Origin: Heterobasidion occidentale
Taxonomy: Eukaryota; Basidiomycota; Agaricomycetes; Russulales; Bondarzewiaceae
DNA length: 64,000 bases
NCBI GenBank assembly: GCA_039111635.1
Contig: JBCAQO010000008.1
Span: forward strand, 2,976,001 to 3,040,000
Direction of reading: 5' to 3'
The notes under the pieces are model-generated. The model was not told the origin of the DNA. It saw nothing but the letters and a program-made list of their open reading frames with translations, and ran no database searches. The translations under genes were made by a program, and so were the position numbers. Below are positions 10,690 through 19,273 of the stretch, piece by piece (the stretch's first letter is position 1; each line of letters begins with the position of its first letter).

Positions 10690-11341
10690 TGTTAAGAACT
10701 GCTCGTTCAGTAACCCAAGAGTAACAGGTTCTTCCCTAGGTCGCACAATGGACGGAGTGGTGGACGAAGTCTCGACTGTATCAGGCGTTGATACAGGAGG
10801 GAATAATGATTGGCCTCTAAGAATCCTGTATGTGTAGATACAGGGGGAACGAAGAGGTTCGTATTCGAAGATACGAATGAACGAAGTACACAGTGCGAAG
10901 ACTGTGTAAGAACGAAGAGAATAGACTGAAGATCCTCAGCCTATTCTATGGGCCTTATATACTGTATAGGGTATAGGGTAAGAGTCCGTGTGCTTCTCCT
11001 GGTTTCCATCCTAGGAGAGCTGTGGCCGCCGTCTCTCTCTGTCGGCGCCTACTCTTGTACTTCTCCAGTCGCACTGATCCATCATGGTGCGACGAGGTGC
11101 TTACCCGTAAGCCCTAAGCCCATGGCATGTGAATGCCTCCCTTATTACTGTGTGAACTTCGTGAGCCTCATGTCCCCCCAATATAGCCTTTACCGATGTC
11201 TTGAAGAACCATCGGTCTTGTCGGCTCCTAAGGACATGCCGAATACCTTGGTGTACGCTCCGTAGTGGAGCCGCCTAGCATGTGATGCTTGATCCATCGG
11301 ATAGACCGGCCGCGAAGGGCCCGATCGGTCAAGTCATAACA
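10690..11341 (-). repeat. 3' LTR of element B
   Basis: 652 bp, TGTTAAG...CATAACA on the + strand, same as 20955-21607 apart from one base. It contains five consecutive short hairpins (10776-10947). The 105-codon + frame at 10948-11265 recurs in every LTR copy and is not a gene. Confidence 0.95.
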
Positions 11342-11562
11342 TTACCCCTTTCTAGGTCCCAACTCCTGAGGGGACTACTCGCTTGAGCAGAAACGAGCTT
11401 CATCGTCATTCCACATACAATTGCTTGCTGGTCGTCAAAATAGATCGGGATGCGTCTTCCCAATATCACTTCGTTTTCTGGGGCGAAGACCGACCTACGT
11501 CGTTTACAACGCCTAGGAGTTTTCCTTCTCCGTTGAGCTGTTTGATTTGAAGTTCGGGGCAT
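11329..11562 (-). CDS. Possible small 3' ORF of element B
   Basis: From the ATG at 11562 the frame reads a basic start (MP..., then QRRRKTPRRCKRRRS) and a mixed hydrophobic stretch (EVILGRRIPIYFDDQQAIVCG), and stops just inside the LTR. About 77 residues. Its basic, nuclear-localisation-like patch is the only recognisable trait. It may be the last of the accessory ORFs of B, or chance. Confidence 0.25.
   Translation of the reverse strand: MPRTSNQTAQRRRKTPRRCKRRRSVFAPENEVILGRRIPIYFDDQQAIVCGMTMKLVSAQASSPLRSWDLERGNVMT
11342..11356 (-). promoter_or_regulatory. Polypurine tract of element B
   Basis: On the minus strand the bases just inside the 3' LTR read CTAGAAAGGGG then TAA and the LTR start TGTTATGAC. 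It is the plus-strand primer site and matches the arrangement in element A. Confidence 0.75.
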
Positions 11563-12156
11563 AGCCACAATACCCTGTCCCTTCTCCTGGTGTTCTTCCT
11601 TCACCGCACGTTTTGTGTGAGTACACTCCTAGAGTCAATAGGCAGCTACTCGACCAGGGCTCCCTGGTAGGTTTGATGAGCCAGTGTCATCTGGCGACGA
11701 TGCAGAAAGGTGTCGTGCGAATGATTATAGGATGAAATAGAAACTCGTCTGTGGATAGGTGTGTGTCGTTCTTCTTTCAAAGTGCCGAAGGCCATGTCTC
11801 AGTGTTTCCAGGATAGATCTTCATCTCCTTGATCTCTGGTATCGGGGGACTCCAGGTGTGTGGGTTGATCGCTTTACTAAGGCTTAGGCCCACCAACCTA
11901 TCAAGAATACGACATTTCTTGACTTGTTTTGAGTCCGGCAAGACCCCTTTGAAGATCCCTAACTCTGTCAGCCCCATACGGTGGCCCGTCCTGGTTAGAG
12001 ATTGAGTGTTCGTCCAGAGTTTGTTTTTCACTAAGGGTATTGGACACGAGGTAAGGACTTTTTGAAGAATAGACTTTGAACCCCATGGTCTCTTGAATAG
12101 ATCATAGTATCCACCTTGACGGTAATTATGCGGGGTCAGCGTAAGGTATGTCCTGG

Positions 12157-13794
12157 TAGTTTAACGTCGTGCCGGACGTCTGTAGTTTTTACGTCTTTGC
12201 GGACGTCCGCTAGTTTATCCTTAAGTCGTTGCGGACTGAGGCTAGTTTATACATAAGTCGTTGCGGACTGTCCTGCTAGTTTATGCCAAGGTCGTTGCGG
12301 ACCTATCCATCTCCCAACGTAGGAGTACCTGTAAACAAGACAGCAGGCGTTTCTGCGCGCCGGAACATTCATCGGTGATGTGCATAGGGCCGTAGACCAG
12401 TTCCTCCTTCTTGACAGGGTTCCCATTGAGGTAAGATGGTGACAGTTTATACTATATCAAACCGGATAACTTATAGAGTCGCGAGAATAGACGTGAAAGC
12501 CTATTTTGACACGACTCACATGGCCCTGTAGACAGAAGGGCAGCTCAGTTTATCGTCATGAAGGACGGCAACTAGTTTATAGTCATTGCGGACGTCCGCT
12601 ATCGCCTGGCTTGAACCTCCCGAGCCTCGATAGATTTAATCCTCCGGGGTGAGGGTAGTTTAAGGTCATTTCGGACTAGTTGATGGTCAAGGTCGTGACC
12701 ATCAACCACGTCTCCTATACTTGAAGGAGTAAATAGTTTATCGTCATTGCGGACTAGATCAACATCGTGGCGTCAACAACGATGTCAATCGACATCTCCT
12801 TTGCCGAAAGGAGTGGTAGTTTAACGTCTTTGCGGACGCAGCAATGCCAAAACATATCTCATGTTTGGACACTGCTCATGACCCTGTAATGAAAGGGTAG
12901 TCCCAGTTTAACGCCATGGAGGGCGTCCGTAGTTTATCGTCGTTGCGGACACTCGTAGTTTTACATCGTTGCGGATGATAATACACGAGGCACGATCCCA
13001 GTTGCCTCTTGACTGGCCCTTGAAGCGGAATCCTTGCTTCGGACTTCAAGGGTAGAATGGGCGCGCCATGGAGTAGTCGTGGTCTTGTCATCGGAAGACT
13101 GACAACCCGCTCCATGTCCCCAAACCCCTCGCACGGAATTGAACCGTGTCGACCCCATATTCTTTTACTGTAGGGCGTATGGAATATGGAAGCACCTCGA
13201 CCTAGTCGGCAGGGTTCTGCAACGGTGGAGGCCCTCACTTCCACCGTCTGCCAGAATGCAACCACGCTCCGAGGGTCTTGGTAGCTTTTGCGTCGTTCCG
13301 GACGGTAACTAGTTTATAGTCATTGCGGACCAAGCCTTTCGTAGTTTTACATCGTTGCGGATGTATTTTCTCCGTTTTGGGTACTAATGGAGTGCGGCCA
13401 TCAGTTCCTGCATCGCTGATAGGGTCCCCTAATGCGGAAACGACCCTGTAAAACTGGAGATCCAAAGTGGGACGTCCAAGACACCTGTCAGACCTTGACA
13501 GCGAGGTTGGTCCACCGTTCCCCAACGGTGGGTATGCATCACGATTTCCCACCAATATTCATGCATCATTCATGTACCAGTTATGTTGTGAATCCTAAGG
13601 GCCTCCTAATGCGGAAAGGGCCCTGTAAAACTGGGGATCCAAGCGGGACGCCCGATTCGCTTGTCAGAATACCTCTTGACAACGAGAGTGTTGAATGCTT
13701 GTCCTTCATCTTGAGGACCGGAGGGCTGCAATACAAAATGGTCAGGTACTTCCCCTGCCTTCTTATCTTTTCACAGTTTAACGTCATGCAGGAC
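12157..13794. repeat. Interspersed 21-nt motif, 17 copies, 3' region of B
   Basis: Between ORF3 and the 3' LTR the + strand repeats a motif of consensus TAGTTTANCGTCNTTGCGGAC. Starts: 12157, 12183, 12211, 12243, 12277, 12546, 12573, 12656, 12734, 12817, 12904, 12930, 12956, 13282, 13310, 13342 and 13774. Spacing is irregular (26 to over 400 nt), copies differ by a few bases or by a 1-5 nt insert after TAGTTTA, and all face the same way. Two other longer repeats occur here: a segment with CCCTGTAAAACTGG at about 13430 and 13605, and CCCTGTAATG-like phrases. No convincing gene lies in this 1.6 kb. Confidence 0.8.
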
Positions 13795-13897
13795 GTTCGT
13801 TTCGGCGTCCTGTGCGTGAAACCGGTACCTGTGGTGCGGAGGGTCCTTTCCTCTCCGTCACCTTGTTTGTCGACAAGGGGTTCCTCGACTCCCTCGT

Positions 13898-15274
13898 CTA
13901 GTATCCTCCGCCAATGTCTCCGTAGTCCCCATATCCTTCATCCGGCCTATAATAGGGGTCGGTGTCATCGTAATTGTCACCTTCGACCTCGTCCCAGGCG
14001 TCTAGTTCCGCTCGAGTCCAGGAAGTAGTTCGCTGAGTCGGGCGCTGGCGGATTGGAGTTCTTCTACCAATGTGTGGATGCGCTCCTTCAACTCGATTAT
14101 CTCGAGGACGGTTTGGAGCCGGCGAATCTCTTGGTCGAGTTCTTCTAGGACTGCTTCGCCTGGGTTGAAGGGTTGCCCTTGTTCTCTGGCTCCCTCGTCC
14201 CTCATTCCTCCTGTACCTTGGAGGATGCTCCTCATTGCTGCCTCCTGCGTCCTGCCCGGTGGATTGTCCTGCCGATATGGGAGGAAGGGCCTCTCGGTCC
14301 CTTCGTGCCTGTCGTTGGACCGTAGCCCAGACGTATTCGGTCTGGGTGGATGCGTCTCGACTACTTGTAGCCGGTATCGCTCTGCTAGCTTCGCTCCATG
14401 GCTGGACGCGGAATGGGTCAGTCCGAACGGGATGGGCGTGGGAGGAGTGTCTTGTGTCGGTGCGCGAGATGAGGGCGGGTAGGAGCTCCAGATTGACGAA
14501 GGAGGAGAACTCGTCCGGATGAATGAGTAGGGCGTAAGCCCCATTATTTCCTCGGGCGTACCAGGAGGCGGCCCTATGATCATCTGCATAGGCCAGAAGC
14601 CTGACCTGGTCGCTCGCGTCAGCGAGGCGTCGGGGTATGTCGTCGCTCTCGCTTCCTGGTTGCCCTGCGAAGAAGTTAGCGAGCCTTTGTAAGGCCAGCG
14701 CTGTGGCCATCTGAATTACCGCGGAGATGGTGGTGCGCTGGAGTAGGGCGTCTCCTAGTCCTTCCAACTCTCCGGGGTGCAGATCTCGACTACTGGTAGG
14801 GGGTCCTCTGGTCCTGGCAGCTGATGTACCAGCCGTTGCTGGTTCTTGTACACCTGCCTCAACAGTTGTAGGCGATGCCAGGTCCGAAGGGTTTCCTGGT
14901 CTTCTTCCGCCTCTCGTTTCCTGCCTTGCGTCTCCTTGAGCCAACGCTGACGTTGGTCGCGGAGGCGTTGACGGAGCATGCCTTCCTTCTGCTTGACGTC
15001 CTTCATTGTGCTCGTCATGAGCTCTCTCAAACCGTGGTGAGGCTCGGGAACCCGTTTGATCTTCGACGGTGAGCGCGGTTTGGTGGACACTGATTTGTAC
15101 GGGAATTCCCTCTGGAGTCGTTGGGCGGCTGCTTCGGCTAGGGCGTCCAGTGTCGGGGTTGGCCACGGCCAGAATGATGTCTGGTGAGGGGTTTCTTGAA
15201 GGGGAGGAGATAGTCCCGTCATCGATGAGCATGGCACGTCCAGGGGAGTAGTCAAGGGAGGAGTGGTCGGACAT
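13898..15274 (-). CDS. Element B ORF3 (458 codons)
   Basis: Starts at the ATG 59 nt after the pol stop and stays open for 458 codons. The N-terminal 150 residues are Ser/Pro/Arg/Thr-rich; a central segment looks like folded protein (ISAVIQMATALALQRLANFF, then QVRLLAYADDHRAASWYARG); the rest is Arg/Pro-rich and ends in an acidic Asp/Tyr/Gly tail (DPYYRPDEGYGDYGD). Element C has the homologous start with one nonsense codon. Position matches the accessory ORFs of A, but the sequences do not look alike. A second frame over the same DNA is also long and open (see 14755 and 14002). Function unknown. Confidence 0.55.
   Translation of the reverse strand: MSDHSSLDYSPGRAMLIDDGTISSPSRNPSPDIILAVANPDTGRPSRSSRPTTPEGIPVQISVHQTALTVEDQTGSRASPRFERAHDEHNEGRQAEGRHAPSTPPRPTSALAQGDARQETRGGRRPGNPSDLASPTTVEAGVQEPATAGTSAARTRGPPTSSRDLHPGELEGLGDALLQRTTISAVIQMATALALQRLANFFAGQPGSESDDIPRRLADASDQVRLLAYADDHRAASWYARGNNGAYALLIHPDEFSSFVNLELLPALISRTDTRHSSHAHPVRTDPFRVQPWSEASRAIPATSSRDASTQTEYVWATVQRQARRDREALPPISAGQSTGQDAGGSNEEHPPRYRRNEGRGSQRTRATLQPRRSSPRRTRPRDSPAPNRPRDNRVEGAHPHIGRRTPIRQRPTQRTTSWTRAELDAWDEVEGDNYDDTDPYYRPDEGYGDYGDIGGGY
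14002..14589 (-). CDS. Overlapping frame within ORF3 of B, second block
   Basis: Same frame as the block at 14755-15254, separated from it by two stop codons (TAG at 14755-14757, TAA at 14716-14718). It is open for 195 codons and ends in a convincing heptad pattern (LEELDQEIRRLQTVLEII, then ELKERIHTLVEELQSASARL). In the 165 nt between the blocks ORF3 proper carries the protein-like sequence. The alternation suggests either two overlapping proteins or one protein whose frame has been shifted twice. Confidence 0.35.
   Translation of the reverse strand: MQMIIGPPPGTPEEIMGLTPYSFIRTSSPPSSIWSSYPPSSRAPTQDTPPTPIPFGLTHSASSHGAKLAERYRLQVVETHPPRPNTSGLRSNDRHEGTERPFLPYRQDNPPGRTQEAAMRSILQGTGGMRDEGAREQGQPFNPGEAVLEELDQEIRRLQTVLEIIELKERIHTLVEELQSASARLSELLPGLERN
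14755..15254 (-). CDS. Overlapping frame within ORF3 of B, first block
   Basis: In the +1 frame relative to ORF3 the minus strand is open for about 166 codons and encodes sequence with strong coiled-coil character (LRELMTSTMKDVKQKEGMLR, then QRLRDQRQRWLKETQGRK and WHRLQLLRQVYKNQQRLV). There is no ATG at its start; the first is at about 15222. The homologous frame of element C is open for 99 codons with changes such as R/K and K/R. It may be overprinted, reached by frameshift from ORF3, or be the original frame of a degenerating gene. Confidence 0.35.
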
Positions 15275-15332
15275 GTACTGGGGAGGATTCTTGCTTTAAA
15301 AGAGGGAGAGGTGTCTCCCTTTTTATATCTTT

Positions 15333-18300
15333 CTAAAGCCTGATCGCCGCTGGTCGGGGCTTGTCTGGGTAGCTTTCGTGGAATTCACGAAGCGCTTCGT
15401 CGGCCATATCTTTGAGAAGGGCAAAGGGTTCCCAAGTGTTATCGGCCTCGGAATATCCGACCCACTTGACAAGGTACTTGGTCCCTCGTCCCTGGCGTCT
15501 TGAATCTAGAATGGCCTCCACTTCGTAGTGCTCTTCTTCATTCAGGATCTCTGGGGCAGGTCTGGGGAAGTTCCTTCCGTGGGCCTCTGTCTCGTGATAT
15601 TCCGTGAGTATGGAGGCATGAAACACCGGGTGTATCTTCCATGTTTCGGGTATTTCCAACCGATAAGCCAGAGGACCGATTCTTTCAATCACTGAAAAGG
15701 GGCCATAGCGTCTAGGTGCCAGCTTGAACTTCGGATGAGTCGTCCGAATATGGGTTCCTTCTAACCAAACTTGGGTTCCTACTTCCCACTGCGGAAGTTT
15801 CCTGTGTAGGTCCCGGTCCTTGGCATGCTGCGCTGCTATTTGTAGACTTGCGGCCGCATCTTCTTGGACTTCTTTGATTAGCCGCAAACGTTCAGTTACT
15901 GCGGGCACCTTGGTCTCCAGAGCTGAGTCGACCAAATATGGTGGATTGAACCCATAAAGGACTTCAAACGGCGACTTCCCAGTGGCGGAGTGTCTTCGGG
16001 TATTGTGGGAGAATTCTGCGAAGGGGATCAAGTCTACCCAGTTATCTTGATGGTAGTTGCAGAACACTCGCAGGAATTGCTCGATCTCTTGGTTTACCCG
16101 TTCTGTTTCTCCGTCCGTTTGGGGGTGGTAAGCCGTGCTGAGGGCAGGGGTGATTCCCATTCCTTTCCATAGTTCCCTTGTGAACTTTGCCGCAAATTGA
16201 GGACCTCTGTCGGACACCACTTTGGTTGGTAAACCATATCGTTTGAACACATTGTCCTGGAAGAGCGTCGTGGTTTCTTCGGCCGTGATTGTCTTCTTGC
16301 ACGGGGTTATGACTATTCCTTTTGACAGACCCTGATCGACTACCACGTTGATCGAGTCGTAGCCTCTGCTTTCCGGGAGGTCTGTCACGAAGTCGGTGGA
16401 GATAAAACGCCAAGGGACGTTTGTGGTTTCCAGTGGTTGGATCGGTGGATGGGTCTTGTGGGGCAGGTTCTTGGTAGATTGGCAGACTGCACATCCATCC
16501 ACATATGCGTGTACAAATTTGGTCATGCTTGACCACCAGTAATGGCGTTGGACCAATTCTAAGGTCTTTGCTCGGCCCGGGTGTCCTGTAGCCATAGTGT
16601 CATGGTGCGTTTTGACAATCGTTCGTCGAAGGAGGTCGTCCTTTGGGACGCATATGTAACCGTCGCGTCTTGTGATGCCCTCTTCATGTGTCCATTTTCC
16701 TAGGTCGCCCTTCATTGCATTTGAACCTTTTTCCAGCAGTTTCTTGAGGGCGACATCGACCAGTAAATTGTGTTCCGAGCGCGAGTGTCGAATAAGGGAG
16801 AGGATGTCCAAGGATACGAGTTCTGTTGCTTTGACGTGTATGCCTTCGCTTGGCTCTACCAGAGTTTCGCTGGACTCGGTGAAAAATCTGGACGGGAGTA
16901 GAGTCTGTGCCTTGTTATCAGATTCCACCCCCTCACTAAGGTCTGGACGCCTGGACAGAGCATCGGCATGATTAGTAGTTCCAGCCTTGTAACTGAGCTG
17001 GAAGTCAAATCGGGACAAAAACAGACTCCAGCGTGCTTGTCGCCTTGACAGGTCGCGCGCCGTTTTAAAGTGTTCTAGGTTTTTATGGTCCGTCCAGACC
17101 TCAAAGGGATGTTGAGCACCTTCGAGGTAGTGTTTCCAGTGTTCCAGTGCCTTGATGATGGCGAGGAGTTCGCGATCATGCACGTCGTAATTTCGTTCGG
17201 CCGGTGAGAACGATCTTGAGAGGTATGCAACAGGGTGCCAGTCGTTATCAGGTCCTTCCTGTAAGAGGACTGCACCATATGCTGCGAGGGAAGCGTCGGT
17301 AACAAGCCGGTAAGGACGCATGGGGTCAGGGTACAACAGGACGGGTCGGCTGATGAAGGTTTTCTTCAGTCGATCAAACGCCTGTTGGCACTCCGTGGTC
17401 CAGTCCCATTTCACATCCTTCTTCGTGAGGTCATGCAGGGGCCGAGCGATCAAAGAAAATTTATCAATGAATCGTCGGTAGAAGTTCCCTAAGCCTAAGA
17501 AAGAGCGGATGTCGCGAACTGTGCGTGGGATGGGCCATTCCTGGATAGCTTCAATCTTCGAGTCTTCCATAGCGACGTGGTCTTTTGAGATCGTGTACCC
17601 AAGGTAGTTCAGCTTCTCCTTGTGGAACTCGCACTTCTCTGGTTTGAGGTAAAGATCATTGTCGCGCAGGATTTGGAGGACTCGCCGAAGAATCACAACG
17701 TGTTCCGCTGTGGTCTTCGTGAAGATGAGAATGTCGTCCATATATACCGCTATTTTCCGGGCCAGGATGAGCTCTTGGAAGATCATGTTCATCATGGCTT
17801 GGAAGGTTCCCGGGGAATTACAGAGCCCAAAGAACATCACTGTAGGTTCGAAGAGTCCCAAGGGTGTGACGAAGGCCGCCTTGGACTCGTCTCCTTTCTT
17901 GATGCGCACGTTGTTATATCCCCACCGGACATCGAGCTTTGAAAATACCGTTGCGCCTTTAATGATATCCAATAGTTCTTGGATTAATGGCAGGGGGGTG
18001 ACGTCTCGAATAGTGTGTTCGTTAAGGTGACGATAGTCTTGTACCGGACGGAGCTTCCCATCTTTCTTGCTTACAAAAAAGAAAGAGGCCGCGCTATGTG
18101 CTGTTGACCGACGTATTGTTCCTCTGGAAAGGTGCTCTTTGACGAACTTCCCTAACTCGTCATGCTTTTCCGGGCTCAGGGGAAATATCCGCGGGGCCTG
18201 GGGTACAAAAGACGGTTTGAGGTTTATCGCGTGGTCCCATATTGTATGTTGGGGGAGCCTCTGCGATCGTCGTTCGCTGAAGATGTTGAGGTAAGAATGA

Positions 18301-18905
18301 TATTCTGTCGGCACCCGACCTTTCAAGTCGGTGGTGTCGATTTCTTCCTCCAGGTCTTTGTCAAAGCTTGCGAACCCCGAGGGTTCTGGAGCTATCTTCC
18401 TAATGACGGGTTCTCCTGTGCTATCCATTGCGGAGGAGTCAGACGGTGTTTGCGCTTCTTCAGCGACTTCCCCTGAAGCTTCGCCCCGGGCTGCTTTTTG
18501 CTGAGCTTGCCGGCGTTCCTTCCTTTCGGTTATTTGCTCCTCGAGCCATTTCCGAGCTTTGCGTTGTCGGGATTTGTGCTCGAGTAGCTCCATGAACCGA
18601 GCCTTCCATTCCTTCGCGGGTACTTGGCTCCATTGTTCTTTAGTCCAAGTCCACGAAGGTCCTACCGGTTCTGAGACAAGATGCGGTTTTGTTCGCTGGG
18701 GAATCTTGTCACCGCGTGTTTTCGCTAGCCATGCCTTCCTGGTAGGCTCTTCCCTTGCCTTGGTAAACCCATATGGTTGTTGGCAATCTCTGGGGCATCG
18801 ATCAAAGTGTACTTCACGGCGCCTCCACCCGATGGAGGGGTCGTGGTATTTCAACCAATCTGTTCCTAGGAGCATGTCGTCTTTCCCTAGATTGGTGATG
18901 AACAT
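15333..18905 (-). CDS. Element B Pol: RT, RNase H, integrase, chromodomain
   Basis: 1190 open codons. The N-terminus is the end of protease (ITNLGKDDMLLGTDWL). RT spans about residues 245-430 with YMDDILIF at about 388 (17733-17744). RNase H spans about 520-640 (TDASLAAYGAVLLQ, HDRELLAIIKALEHWKHYLEG, ADALSRRPD). The integrase HHCC domain is at about 740-790 (HHDTMATGHPG, CAVCQSTK), with core aspartates in STDFVTDLPES and SDRGPQFAAKF and the Glu in TDGETERVNQEIE. A chromodomain (YLVKWVGYSEADNTWEPF) is at about 1130-1175. The ATG at 18905 is internal; the protein would be made as Gag-Pro-Pol. All catalytic residues are present. Confidence 0.95.
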   Translation of the reverse strand: MFITNLGKDDMLLGTDWLKYHDPSIGWRRREVHFDRCPRDCQQPYGFTKAREEPTRKAWLAKTRGDKIPQRTKPHLVSEPVGPSWTWTKEQWSQVPAKEWKARFMELLEHKSRQRKARKWLEEQITERKERRQAQQKAARGEASGEVAEEAQTPSDSSAMDSTGEPVIRKIAPEPSGFASFDKDLEEEIDTTDLKGRVPTEYHSYLNIFSERRSQRLPQHTIWDHAINLKPSFVPQAPRIFPLSPEKHDELGKFVKEHLSRGTIRRSTAHSAASFFFVSKKDGKLRPVQDYRHLNEHTIRDVTPLPLIQELLDIIKGATVFSKLDVRWGYNNVRIKKGDESKAAFVTPLGLFEPTVMFFGLCNSPGTFQAMMNMIFQELILARKIAVYMDDILIFTKTTAEHVVILRRVLQILRDNDLYLKPEKCEFHKEKLNYLGYTISKDHVAMEDSKIEAIQEWPIPRTVRDIRSFLGLGNFYRRFIDKFSLIARPLHDLTKKDVKWDWTTECQQAFDRLKKTFISRPVLLYPDPMRPYRLVTDASLAAYGAVLLQEGPDNDWHPVAYLSRSFSPAERNYDVHDRELLAIIKALEHWKHYLEGAQHPFEVWTDHKNLEHFKTARDLSRRQARWSLFLSRFDFQLSYKAGTTNHADALSRRPDLSEGVESDNKAQTLLPSRFFTESSETLVEPSEGIHVKATELVSLDILSLIRHSRSEHNLLVDVALKKLLEKGSNAMKGDLGKWTHEEGITRRDGYICVPKDDLLRRTIVKTHHDTMATGHPGRAKTLELVQRHYWWSSMTKFVHAYVDGCAVCQSTKNLPHKTHPPIQPLETTNVPWRFISTDFVTDLPESRGYDSINVVVDQGLSKGIVITPCKKTITAEETTTLFQDNVFKRYGLPTKVVSDRGPQFAAKFTRELWKGMGITPALSTAYHPQTDGETERVNQEIEQFLRVFCNYHQDNWVDLIPFAEFSHNTRRHSATGKSPFEVLYGFNPPYLVDSALETKVPAVTERLRLIKEVQEDAAASLQIAAQHAKDRDLHRKLPQWEVGTQVWLEGTHIRTTHPKFKLAPRRYGPFSVIERIGPLAYRLEIPETWKIHPVFHASILTEYHETEAHGRNFPRPAPEILNEEEHYEVEAILDSRRQGRGTKYLVKWVGYSEADNTWEPFALLKDMADEALREFHESYPDKPRPAAIRL

Positions 18906-19273
18906 CTGGACGCGCTCGGTGTGAGTTCTCCCCCGTCTATCCTTGACGGTGAGATTTGCGTCCAGGCCTCGTCGAATGAGGCCTGCCTTGTTGATGGTGT
19001 CATCGACGTTGCGAACGCGGAGGGATGGGGCGGTTTAAAGGATAAGTGGGAAGATTGTGCTTCTGTACCCACCCCTCGTTTACCAAAATCCCTTCGCATG
19101 CTGAGTCGATGGCGGCTCTGGCTCCAGCGCTTCTTCCTCGAGTTGTTAATCGCACGTCAAGTCGAATGGGGGTAATAATGTGACTGTTCATTGCTCCGAT
19201 TCGAATATATGACGGGGAATCATACTCGAGTTTCCTCGACCCTCTCTCTTCGGCTGGTGAAGGAGAGGTCAGG
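18906..19273 (-). pseudogene. Element B protease with 4-bp insertion
   Basis: The protease frame overlaps the end of gag in the -1 frame, runs through RKLEYDSPSYIRIGAMNSHI and the active-site phrase AAIDSACEGILVNEGWV, and is thrown out of frame near 19017 by four extra bases (CTCC after ATCC). Element C lacks these bases and reads NRPIRVRNVDDTINKAG without a break. Without them the frame would join pol exactly. The active-site triplet is D-S-A in both B and C, not the usual D-S/T-G. The insertion should prevent synthesis of functional Pol from this copy. Confidence 0.75.

Noticed and set aside
10948..11265. 105-codon + frame, repeated at 21213-21530 and partly at 32580
   Set aside because: Lies wholly inside LTRs of the B family, antisense to the element; conserved only because the LTRs are young.
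12157..13794. CRISPR-like array
   Set aside because: Repeats are imperfect and irregularly spaced, and the host is a eukaryote; described as an interspersed motif instead.
15255..15257. Start of the overlapping ORF3 frame at 15255
   Set aside because: The codon is TTG, not ATG; not accepted as a start, though the frame itself is reported.
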